A stretch of 6,531 nt of DNA from positions 1 to 6,531 of the forward strand of contig JAGLIS010000048.1 in the NCBI GenBank assembly GCA_023142835.1. The letters are read 5' to 3'. The stretch comes from Candidatus Pacearchaeota archaeon (GTDB lineage Archaea; Nanobdellota; Nanobdellia; Pacearchaeales; GW2011-AR1). This document shows, piece by piece, positions 1 through 4,709 of the stretch (the first letter of the stretch is position 1; each line of letters starts with the position of its first letter). The position numbers were made by a program, and so were the translations under genes. Below the pieces are notes generated by a model. The model saw only the letters and a list, made by a program, of their open reading frames with translations, was not told the DNA's origin and did no database searches.

Positions 1-1479
1 TTTTGTTGGAGTTAATTTGATTACAATTGTTTGGGTATCGTCTTCGTTTATTAAAAGTGATTGTGGTTCAATGCTTGTAATTTCTGCCCAACTTTCAAAT
101 TCAGTTACGGAGACTATAAAGTTATTATCGTCACCATTGTTTGTGATTGATGCAATGATTATTAGTTCTTCTCCAACTTCTGCTTCTGAGTTAAGAGCTG
201 CAGTTATTGATGGTGCCACACCTTTACATGATAAAATTTCTAATAAGATTGAGAAATCGCTTCCTTCATCTTCTGAACTTTCTCCGTATGCACCCACTTC
301 ATCAAGTTCGTCTTTGTCTTTGTCATAGTCATAGTAAGTATAGATGTCTAATTCGTAGGAAGATTTATCGAGTTCTTCTGGAATTGTTATGAAGAATACT
401 ACTTCGTTTCCTTTTTTGTCTCTAAGATTATCTATAACAACTTTTTCCTTAATTCCTAGTTTTGAGTTTTCTAGAGTTACTAAAACTTTTTCTTCGTCGT
501 CATCACCTAAGTTATATACCATAAACCTTACTTCAACATTTTTATCTCCGCAGGAAGCTAAAATATTATCTAAATCCTCTTTGACAATTACTGTTGCGTC
601 ATCGCTGGAAGTAATATCAAATTCAAAGTATGTTTCGTCGTCATCTGTAAAATCCTCTGATACTGATGCACATTCCGAGTCTTCGTTTTTCTCATCGTAT
701 GCTCTTACATATATTCTATATGTTCCTTCATCTAAATCGATTGGTAGTTCTTTAATTTTGAAAATTGCTATTTCTTCGTCGTCGTCATTGATTCTCCCTA
801 AATCAATCTCATCATCATTTAAGTCCATTTTCCTTTTTGTGATTGTATTATCATCTTCATCCTTAATCATTATTTCTACTATTACATCGTTGATATTATC
901 GTTTCCATTGTTTGCGACTTCTACTTCAATTTCTATTTCATCTAAGTATTCCCATTCATTGTCATCACCTTTTCCATTGTTATTAACTTCAAAAGAGGTT
1001 ATTTCTAAGTCTCCTTGTTCTCCATTGAAATCGTCGCAGTATGTGTATCCTTCAGTTGTTGGAATGACAACAACATCAGTAATTGATGTTGAGAAACTTG
1101 ATTCGTCATCTCTTTGCCCCGTATGGGAAGTAGCATTAATTACTACAGTTAACGAATTTCCTCCTTGATTTTCAAATCCAGTTATTGTTCCAGTTACAAT
1201 TCTTGATTCGTCAATTGAGCCATTAAACTCTGTTTCATTTGGAATTGAAATAGTTCCGATTGTAGATGTGGAATCTTCAAAAGAAAAATTCATACTTTGT
1301 GAGGTTCCTGTATAAGTTAAATTTAATGTGAAAGTAAATGACCCTGCATCTTCCATAACACTTGTTGGTGCAGATACATCAGCAACAGTGAACACAGTAG
1401 AATTTGCAGCACTCACCATCCCTAAACTTAAAAGTAAAACTGCAAGAATTCCTAAAAATGTGTATGACTTTTGTACCAT
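1..1479 (-). CDS. Secreted acidic S-layer-like surface protein, N-terminal 493 residues (3' end outside window)
   Basis: An open frame runs from ATG at 1479 to the window edge without a stop. Residues 1-24 form a classic Sec signal peptide: a lysine near the start, a hydrophobic core at about 8-22 and cleavage probably after VSA24. The mature part reads as successive beta-sandwich units: about 25-142, 143-285, 286-420 and 421 onward. Three contain the pattern 'NNG/NLG, acidic stretch, alternating hydrophobic strand' (near 189-203, 322-336 and 446-458), as in CARDB/Ig-like extracellular domains. Cysteines are at 148, 270, 310 and 418. Runs of Asp/Glu lie at 206-210, 222-224, 232-236, 279-282 and 326-330. 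Six N-glycosylation sequons (N26, N53, N64, N81, N86, N115) all fall in the first domain. Likely role: cell envelope or S-layer protein, inferred from architecture only. The start fits a TATA box about 28 nt upstream. The C-terminus and any membrane anchor are not visible. Confidence 0.82.
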   Translation of the reverse strand, partial: MVQKSYTFLGILAVLLLSLGMVSAANSTVFTVADVSAPTSVMEDAGSFTFTLNLTYTGTSQSMNFSFEDSTSTIGTISIPNETEFNGSIDESRIVTGTITGFENQGGNSLTVVINATSHTGQRDDESSFSTSITDVVVIPTTEGYTYCDDFNGEQGDLEITSFEVNNNGKGDDNEWEYLDEIEIEVEVANNGNDNINDVIVEIMIKDEDDNTITKRKMDLNDDEIDLGRINDDDEEIAIFKIKELPIDLDEGTYRIYVRAYDEKNEDSECASVSEDFTDDDETYFEFDITSSDDATVIVKEDLDNILASCGDKNVEVRFMVYNLGDDDEEKVLVTLENSKLGIKEKVVIDNLRDKKGNEVVFFITIPEELDKSSYELDIYTYYDYDKDKDELDEVGAYGESSEDEGSDFSILLEILSCKGVAPSITAALNSEAEVGEELIIIASITNNGDDNNFIVSVTEFESWAEITSIEPQSLLINEDDTQTIVIKLTPTK

Positions 1480-1503
1480 GTTGTAATTCTTGAGTTACGA
1501 TGA

Positions 1504-1511
1504 TTTATAAA
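1504..1511 (-). promoter_or_regulatory. TATA box of the surface-protein gene
   Basis: TTTATAAA on the minus strand is centred about 28 nt before the ATG at 1479, so transcription should begin at or within a few bases of the start codon. No Shine-Dalgarno sequence precedes the ATG, which agrees with a leaderless or nearly leaderless mRNA. The octamer is palindromic, so orientation is taken from the gene it serves. Confidence 0.6.
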
Positions 1512-1540
1512 GTTTTCTATTATTTAGAATATAGATAAGG

Positions 1541-1548
1541 TTTATAAA
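1541..1548 (+). promoter_or_regulatory. TATA box of the 122-aa membrane protein gene
   Basis: TTTATAAA, preceded by the purine-rich AAGG (BRE-like), is centred about 25 nt before the ATG at 1570. This is the spacing expected for an archaeal transcript starting on the start codon. Together with the box at 1504-1511 it makes a compact divergent promoter region of 90 bp. Confidence 0.65.
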
Positions 1549-1569
1549 TTTGGGAATCATGGTTTTTAT

Positions 1570-1938
1570 ATGGTAAGGTCGCAAGAAAATTTGGTGGGGG
1601 CGTATGCTTTTTTAGTCGGTGTAGTTCTGGCAGTTATCATTGGATTGTTTAATCAGTCGCTTGAATCTGCGGGAGTGTTGTTTTATTCGGCTTTAGTTAT
1701 TATAGGGTTGATTGTTGGTTTTATGAATGTGGGCGATAAAAATTCCAGTACTTTCTTATTGGCAAGTTTGTCTTTGGTTATCGTCGGGGCGTTGGGGGCT
1801 GAACCCTTAAAGTATATTGCTTTGAATAACTATGTTGTGACTGCTTTGAGAAATGTGCTTGGTTCGTTGTTAGTTTTATTCGTGCCTGCGACAATTATTG
1901 TTGCATTGAAGACTGTTTTTTCGATAACGAAGATTTAA
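1570..1938 (+). CDS. Small integral membrane protein, four predicted helices, unknown function
   Basis: The 122-residue protein is almost entirely hydrophobic. Membrane segments are visible at about 10-27, 34-53, 60-77 and 96-116, separated by short loops that contain the few charged residues (E32, D56/K57, E78/K81, R94). There is no signal peptide and no catalytic motif, and I do not recognise the family. The ATG at 1570 is chosen because a TATA box sits 25 nt upstream and no Shine-Dalgarno precedes it; an ATG at 1559 is out of frame and stops after five codons. Codon choice (many TTG, GGG, GCG, TCG) differs from the TTA/GGA-rich genes on both sides, which may reflect different expression or origin. 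The next gene begins 30 nt later on the same strand, so the two are probably co-transcribed. Confidence 0.8.
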   Translation: MVRSQENLVGAYAFLVGVVLAVIIGLFNQSLESAGVLFYSALVIIGLIVGFMNVGDKNSSTFLLASLSLVIVGALGAEPLKYIALNNYVVTALRNVLGSLLVLFVPATIIVALKTVFSITKI

Positions 1939-1956
1939 TCGAAAACTAAATTTAAT

Positions 1957-1964
1957 GGGGGTGA
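1957..1964 (+). promoter_or_regulatory. Strong Shine-Dalgarno site of the 56-aa membrane protein
   Basis: GGGGGTGA lies 4 nt before the ATG at 1969 and matches the archaeal GGAGGTGA consensus at all but one position; that mismatch can still pair as G-U with the 16S rRNA tail. It decides the start of a gene too short to stand out by length, and it shows that the downstream gene of this pair is translated by the leadered mechanism. Confidence 0.75.
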
Positions 1965-1968
1965 AAAA

Positions 1969-2139
1969 ATGCAAAGTAAAATTAATGCTTATCTTGTTAC
2001 GCTAATAGGAATTCTTTTAATATTGCCGTTAGCAGGAGTTACAGCTTTAGGAACTTTAATGGAAGGTATTATTGGATGGGTTATTGCTATAATTGTTTTG
2101 ATTATAGGAATTGTTGGAATTGTAAAAAATTCTAAATAA
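1969..2139 (+). CDS. Very small membrane protein (56 aa), two predicted helices
   Basis: ATG at 1969 to TAA at 2137-2139 gives 56 residues: a short polar start (MQSKINAY), a hydrophobic segment at about 8-30, a Met-Glu-Gly turn near 31-33, a second hydrophobic segment at about 34-53 and a basic end (KNSK). The excellent Shine-Dalgarno immediately upstream and the position 30 nt after another membrane gene support real translation. The last 8 bases overlap the 3' end of the convergent Dph2-like gene. I do not recognise a family. It may act with the 122-aa protein; this is inference from gene order only. Confidence 0.72.
   Translation: MQSKINAYLVTLIGILLILPLAGVTALGTLMEGIIGWVIAIIVLIIGIVGIVKNSK
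2124..2129 (-). terminator. T6 tract just after the Dph2-like stop codon
   Basis: Two bases after the TAG at 2134-2132 the minus strand reads six T in a row, the type of oligo-U end at which archaeal RNA polymerase terminates. It lies inside the opposing 56-aa gene. There is no hairpin, so the call rests on the T run and its position. Confidence 0.4.
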
Positions 2140-2824
2140 ATTCAGATATATCGGATAAGTTAATTATTTTTGAATCGTCTCTGGCTAAACCATAGCAAGC
2201 AGTGTTTATCCAGATTTCGATTTGAGGGAAGTTTTCGAATTCGGCGGTGTTGATATTATCTGCTTCGAAAACGTAAACTTTTTTGTTAAGTTTTTTTATT
2301 TTGTCTTTTATTGTGTGGATTGATTTTTGACGTTGTCCATATTTTGTTGAGATTAAAAGTCCTATGTTATTGGCTGCGAGGAATTTTATTTTTTTGATTT
2401 GTATTTTTTTATTATGTGTATCAATTTCTTCTTGTTCGATTTTCTCGAGGCTTTTTGTTGTGAAGATATAAATTTCTTTTTGGAGTTGGATTGCGTTGTT
2501 TATTGCGTGGAATTTCCCGTCGGTGATTAAGAGTAATGTATCTGCCGATTTGTCAAATGCTGAAGAGTTGCAACCGAGGATATGTCCTTTGTGGTACGCT
2601 CCTTTTTTTATTATGACTTTTTTGCCTTTTGATTCTAGGTATGATTTTACTTGAGGGATTAGATCTATATATTGGACTGTGGCTGCGAGAGAGATGGTTT
2701 TACCTTTGAGTTTATCTAATAATTTTAGATTTATGTCTGATTTTTTGAACTTTCGTTTTGTTTCTATGAATAATACCTTCGCTGATTTAGGTTTATTATT
2801 GGCTGGGGCACGCTGTATTTTCAT
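2132..2824 (-). CDS. Dph2-family (diphthamide synthesis) protein lacking the N-terminal domain
   Basis: The sequence shows Dph1/Dph2 family hallmarks: SLAATVQYIDLIPQVK at 45-60, the glycine-rich stretch ending in GHILGCNSS (79-88), ITDGKFHA at 100-107, GLLISTKYGQ at 155-164 and INTACYGLA at 206-214. In archaea Dph2 is a homodimeric radical enzyme. Its [4Fe-4S] cluster is held by three cysteines, one per domain, and it transfers a 3-amino-3-carboxypropyl group from S-adenosylmethionine to a histidine of elongation factor 2. Here only Cys85 and Cys210 are present. The protein is 230 residues against roughly 330-360 for the family, and the missing part is the whole first domain with its cysteine. 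It starts in the linker before domain 2 (KVLFIE at 16-21). The ATG overlaps the TGA of the upstream gene as ATGA, so it is translationally coupled. It could be a divergent active enzyme, a two-gene enzyme with domain 1 elsewhere, or a protein with a different job. The frame is intact. Confidence 0.8.
   Translation of the reverse strand: MKIQRAPANNKPKSAKVLFIETKRKFKKSDINLKLLDKLKGKTISLAATVQYIDLIPQVKSYLESKGKKVIIKKGAYHKGHILGCNSSAFDKSADTLLLITDGKFHAINNAIQLQKEIYIFTTKSLEKIEQEEIDTHNKKIQIKKIKFLAANNIGLLISTKYGQRQKSIHTIKDKIKKLNKKVYVFEADNINTAEFENFPQIEIWINTACYGLARDDSKIINLSDISEFI
2167..2171 (+). terminator. Weak T5 tract after the two membrane genes
   Basis: Five T in an AT-rich context about 28 nt after the 56-aa gene stop could end the plus-strand transcript. 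The tract lies inside the opposing Dph2-like gene, where T runs on this strand arise from lysine codons, so chance is a real alternative. Confidence 0.22.
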
Positions 2825-3312
2825 AGATGTTTTAATAGATATAGGCTTTTAAGATTTTTGGCATTCTCGAGGAAAGCATGATAAGTATTTTGTAGGAATT
2901 TAAGGTAATTCTCCCTTTGTCTTGGGATTAATACTGCATTACCTCGGTTACCTGTACAGAAATTCATTGTTGGAAATGTTAAGGGTAAGGGGACTTCGAT
3001 TAGATGTCCATGATATTTTCTAATATAATCAAAATAATCTCGGCTAATCCCTTCAGGAATATTATCTTTATCAAAATGTATTGCCCAATCTAAGTCCCCT
3101 CTTTGCTCATAAGAAACTGGGATATCGAAAGTTTCTTTTGCAATTCTCTCAATTAGTTTTTTATCTGAAAATTCTTTTTTATGTAATCTCAAATCAATTA
3201 AGCTTGTATAAAGCCTTTCGTTATTCTCATAAGTCTCGATTTTTAGTTGCTTCTTATTCCTTGGTGTTTCCTTATACCATCTTATAATCTGATTTTTTAG
3301 TATATTGGTCAT
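2821..3312 (-). CDS. Unrecognised 163-aa soluble protein, coupled to the Dph2-like gene
   Basis: I do not recognise this protein. It is soluble-looking, with a basic N-terminal third (many Lys/Arg, about 1-60) and no signal peptide or membrane helix. The middle has a conserved-looking stretch: IPVSYEQRGDLDWAIHFD (64-81), with acidic and aromatic residues. It is followed by a proline-rich segment VPLPLTFPTMNFCTGNRG (107-124) holding the only cysteine (C119), then a helical C-terminus (131-163). It starts 17 bp after the sepF stop and ends in an ATGA overlap with the Dph2-like gene, so sepF, this gene and dph2 form one transcription unit. It does not show the CxGxCD-type motif of a Dph2 first domain, so it is not simply the missing piece of the neighbour. 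No Shine-Dalgarno is visible before the ATG. Confidence 0.75.
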   Translation of the reverse strand: MTNILKNQIIRWYKETPRNKKQLKIETYENNERLYTSLIDLRLHKKEFSDKKLIERIAKETFDIPVSYEQRGDLDWAIHFDKDNIPEGISRDYFDYIRKYHGHLIEVPLPLTFPTMNFCTGNRGNAVLIPRQRENYLKFLQNTYHAFLENAKNLKSLYLLKHL

Positions 3313-3329
3313 AATTTTCTAGAAGAAAT

Positions 3330-3725
3330 TTAGAATCGTTCGATTTCATCAGACTTGGGAATATTGGTAGGCTCTACTGCCCCTCTTTGAATTTCGAAAA
3401 CTTTGGATGGTGTCGCAATTATTGTGTTTTCTCCAAACCCTGCGATTTTTCCCTCGAGTGCTTCGACAGTTTTTTTGATTTTAGAGATTGCTCTCTTTAA
3501 CTCGATTACATCTTTGGATTTTAATACTTTGATATTAATAACTGCAATCGTGTAACCTTCTCGTAGAGCATTTAATACTGGGTTGATATCCTCGTAAGTA
3601 TTTAGAACAAAGGTTTTGACGAAGATTTTCGATTCGGATTTCTCTTTTTCTAAATCAATTTCTATGAAATCTGAAGAAGATTCGCTTTCATTTTCAAACA
3701 TTTTTTTAAATCGGTTGAATACCAT
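3330..3725 (-). CDS. sepF: Archaeal SepF, membrane anchor of the FtsZ division ring
   Basis: The 131-residue protein matches archaeal SepF: a short amphipathic N-terminal helix (MVFNRFKKMF, 1-10) that would bind the membrane, an acidic linker (11-32), and a compact alpha/beta core from 33 to about 114. The core contains KIFVKTFVLNTYEDINPVL, then LREGYTIAVINIKVL (54-68), a long helix (70-90), and the terminal strands GKIAGFGENTIIATPSKVFEI (92-112). In archaea SepF tethers FtsZ to the membrane at the division site. ftsZ is not in this window. The gene is the first of a three-gene unit. A TATA box about 26 nt before the ATG and the lack of a Shine-Dalgarno indicate a leaderless transcript. Length is normal for the family; the 17-residue C-terminal tail (115-131) is variable. 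Confidence 0.85.
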   Translation of the reverse strand: MVFNRFKKMFENESESSSDFIEIDLEKEKSESKIFVKTFVLNTYEDINPVLNALREGYTIAVINIKVLKSKDVIELKRAISKIKKTVEALEGKIAGFGENTIIATPSKVFEIQRGAVEPTNIPKSDEIERF

Positions 3726-3729
3726 ATTA

Positions 3730-3745
3730 TGATTTCATAAAATCA
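3730..3745. repeat. 6-bp inverted repeat between sepF TATA box and start codon
   Basis: Arms 3730-3735 (TGATTT) and 3740-3745 (AAATCA) are perfect inverted copies around a 4-bp spacer. They lie between the TATA box and the ATG, where a bound repressor would block transcription. In DNA this AT-rich, a 6-bp repeat can arise by chance, so an operator role is only a possibility. Confidence 0.3.
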
Positions 3746-3746
3746 G

Positions 3747-3756
3747 TATTTAAATA
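3747..3756 (-). promoter_or_regulatory. TATA box of the sepF transcription unit
   Basis: TATTTAAATA is centred about 26 nt upstream of the sepF ATG at 3725, placing the predicted transcript start on the start codon. It lies in the 57-bp gap after pfdB, so the sepF unit can be transcribed independently of the ribosomal/transcription block. Confidence 0.65.
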
Positions 3757-3782
3757 TTTATGTTGTCAAGAAAATAATTGGT

Positions 3783-4157
3783 TTATCCTTGGATCTTTTT
3801 CATGATTTCTTCACGAATTGTTTCTACAGTTTCTGAAAATTGTTTCTCTTGTTTATCGATGGATTCCATCCTTATGGCGATTAATTCTTTTTTCTTTTTC
3901 ATATCTTTAAGGATTTCTTCTTTTGTACTTTTAATTATAACTTGGTTTCCGATAATTCGAGAAAGTTCTCCGTCGGTTTTTTCTACTTCAGCGATGATAA
4001 AATCTGTTTCGTTTGCTTCCATAGAAAATGAATTTTTCTGCATAAGAAGTTGCTGGAAATTTTGCTCCATCATTTGAAGTTCTTGTATTTTCCTCTGCGT
4101 TTCTTCATCTAAGTTTGCTAGAGGATTCACTGGTGCTTTTTGGTTTTCTTCTTCCAT
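3783..4157 (-). CDS. pfdB: Prefoldin beta subunit
   Basis: The 124-residue protein has the beta-prefoldin layout: a first coiled-coil helix (about 17-57, rich in Gln/Glu/Leu), a beta hairpin GELSRIIGNQVIIKS (63-77) and a second coiled-coil helix (78-121) with the family pattern EEILKDMKKKKELIAIRMESIDKQE. The beta subunit forms a hexamer with two alpha subunits and passes unfolded proteins to the group II chaperonin (thermosome) in the cytoplasm. The start is one base after the rpo12 stop (TAA then A then ATG), so translation is probably coupled; no Shine-Dalgarno is visible. The eL43-rpo12-prefoldin beta order is widely conserved in archaea and supports the call. The N-terminal 16 residues form a short polar extension. 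No alpha subunit is in the window. Confidence 0.9.
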   Translation of the reverse strand: MEEENQKAPVNPLANLDEETQRKIQELQMMEQNFQQLLMQKNSFSMEANETDFIIAEVEKTDGELSRIIGNQVIIKSTKEEILKDMKKKKELIAIRMESIDKQEKQFSETVETIREEIMKKIQG

Positions 4158-4158
4158 T

Positions 4159-4296
4159 TTAATCAGATTTAACCGTTTTCATTTTAGTTCTAGATTTGTA
4201 AAAAATTCTTGCGCCACATTTTGGACAGAGAAATCGTTTATTCAAATCTTCCGAATTTATTTTTGCGATACATGAAAAACATTTGTAGGTTGTCAT
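4159..4296 (-). CDS. rpo12: DNA-directed RNA polymerase subunit Rpo12 (RpoP)
   Basis: ATG at 4296 to TAA at 4161-4159 encodes 45 residues. The zinc ribbon is clear: YKCFSC (4-9) and LCPKCGARI (23-31), giving cysteines at 6, 9, 24 and 27, followed by the conserved basic end FYKSRTKMKTVKS. This is the archaeal counterpart of eukaryotic Rpb12, a small zinc-binding subunit on the outside of the polymerase near Rpo3 and Rpo10, important for assembly and open-complex formation. Length and C-terminus match the family. It sits between eL43 (48 bp upstream) and prefoldin beta (1 bp downstream), its usual place. No Shine-Dalgarno precedes it. A TATA-like site lies 26 nt upstream, so it may also have its own leaderless transcript. 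Confidence 0.93.
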   Translation of the reverse strand: MTTYKCFSCIAKINSEDLNKRFLCPKCGARIFYKSRTKMKTVKSD

Positions 4297-4313
4297 TTTA
4301 TTTTTTGTTTTTG

Positions 4314-4334
4314 AGAGTTTTTAAAATTAACTCT
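4314..4334. repeat. 6-bp inverted repeat in the eL43-rpo12 gap
   Basis: AGAGTT at 4314-4319 and AACTCT at 4329-4334 are perfect inverted copies around 9 bases. The hairpin would sit in the read-through mRNA just ahead of rpo12 and overlaps the TATA-like site. It may attenuate or stabilise transcript ends; chance cannot be excluded. Confidence 0.3.
4318..4326 (-). promoter_or_regulatory. rpo12: Possible TATA box of rpo12
   Basis: TTTTAAAAA on the minus strand is centred about 26 nt before the rpo12 ATG, the same spacing seen at the better promoters here. The match to the archaeal consensus (TTTAWATA) is weak and the region is AT-rich, so this is tentative. Confidence 0.35.
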
Positions 4335-4344
4335 TTAGGATTAT

Positions 4345-4560
4345 TTAATCTTTTAAGTGGAAAACGCCTCCAGCGAATTTTTTACCACATTTTGAACAGA
4401 GCCATATCGCTTTTTCTTGTCTTTTTGCTCTACCTTTGCAAAATGGACATTCTTGTCGAACTCTTTGTTTAGCTTCGACTGCTATTAGTTTCTTCTTTAC
4501 TTTTCCGTATCCTGCGCCGAATCTTCCCGCGCTTCCGATTTTCTTCTTCTTTACTGCCAT
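4345..4560 (-). CDS. rpl37ae: 50S ribosomal protein eL43 (L37Ae)
   Basis: The 71-residue protein carries the family signature: a basic start with KKIGSAGRFGAGYG (6-19), a helix ending at KQRVRQE, a C4 zinc ribbon CPFC (38-41) and CSKC (55-58), and the closing GKKFAGGVF (59-67). It binds 23S rRNA in the large subunit and occurs in archaea and eukaryotes but not bacteria. The C-terminal tail is a few residues shorter than in many archaea but nothing essential is missing. It lies 44 bp after the tRNA-Pro gene, with no Shine-Dalgarno, no TATA box at the leaderless distance and no T-rich terminator in between. It is therefore probably transcribed together with the tRNA, and rpo12 and pfdB follow in the same direction. 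Confidence 0.94.
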   Translation of the reverse strand: MAVKKKKIGSAGRFGAGYGKVKKKLIAVEAKQRVRQECPFCKGRAKRQEKAIWLCSKCGKKFAGGVFHLKD

Positions 4561-4604
4561 TTTATTTTAATATTATTTTGATTCCAAATCAGTCTTTATC
4601 TGAA

Positions 4605-4677
4605 TGGGGCTGCCCGGATTTGAACCGGGGTCGTGAAGTCCCAAACCTCAAATCATACCAGGCTAGACCACAGCCCC
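4605..4677 (-). tRNA. tRNA-Pro, anticodon UGG
   Basis: The minus strand folds into a full cloverleaf. The acceptor stem is GGGGCTG (4677-4671) with CAGCCCC (4612-4606), and A73 is at 4605. The D loop is AGCCTGGTA. The anticodon stem is TGAGG/CTTCA around the loop TTTGGGA with anticodon TGG. The T-arm is CCCGG-TTCAAAT-CCGGG. The strong GGGG acceptor start and A73 fit archaeal proline tRNA; U34 would read all or most CCN codons. CCA is not encoded and must be added afterwards. There is no intron. One weak point is a mismatched fourth D-stem pair. It lies between rpl11 and rpl37ae on the same strand. Confidence 0.95.
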
Positions 4678-4700
4678 CTGAATTTGATGTGTGATGATGA

Positions 4701-4709
4701 TTAATAAAG
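4701..4709 (-). promoter_or_regulatory. TATA box of tRNA-Pro (and probably of eL43-rpo12-pfdB)
   Basis: CTTTATTAA on the minus strand begins directly after the rpl11 stop codon and is centred about 28 nt before the first base of the mature tRNA. A transcript from here would start a few bases before the tRNA. Because no T run separates the tRNA from eL43, the same promoter may feed the downstream protein genes. Confidence 0.5.

Noticed and set aside
17..392. Two shorter plus-strand reading frames at the left edge
   Set aside because: They are antisense shadows of the same surface-protein gene, without start signals or domain-like sequence.
489..788. Repeated GTC/ATC triplets as a possible repeat array or CRISPR
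   Set aside because: The triplets are in frame with Asp/Glu codons of the surface protein and have no regular spacing or spacers.
389..1168. Long Ser-rich plus-strand reading frame
   Set aside because: It lies antisense to the surface-protein gene. Its serine/leucine richness is what the complement of Asp/Glu/Asn-rich codons gives, and it has no promoter or ribosome binding site.
1559..1576. Alternative ATG upstream of the 122-aa gene
   Set aside because: It is out of frame and stops after five codons; the ATG at 1570 has the right distance to the TATA box.
2279..2297. T6 and T7 runs on the plus strand as terminators
   Set aside because: They are the complement of lysine codons inside the Dph2-like gene, so they need no separate explanation.
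3081..3287. Plus-strand 68-codon frame
   Set aside because: It is antisense to the 163-aa gene, which has better operon context and protein-like composition.
3778..4077. Plus-strand 99-codon hydrophobic frame
   Set aside because: It is antisense to prefoldin beta, whose family match is clear.
4209..4472. Plus-strand 87-codon frame
   Set aside because: It runs antisense across rpo12 and eL43, both firmly identified.
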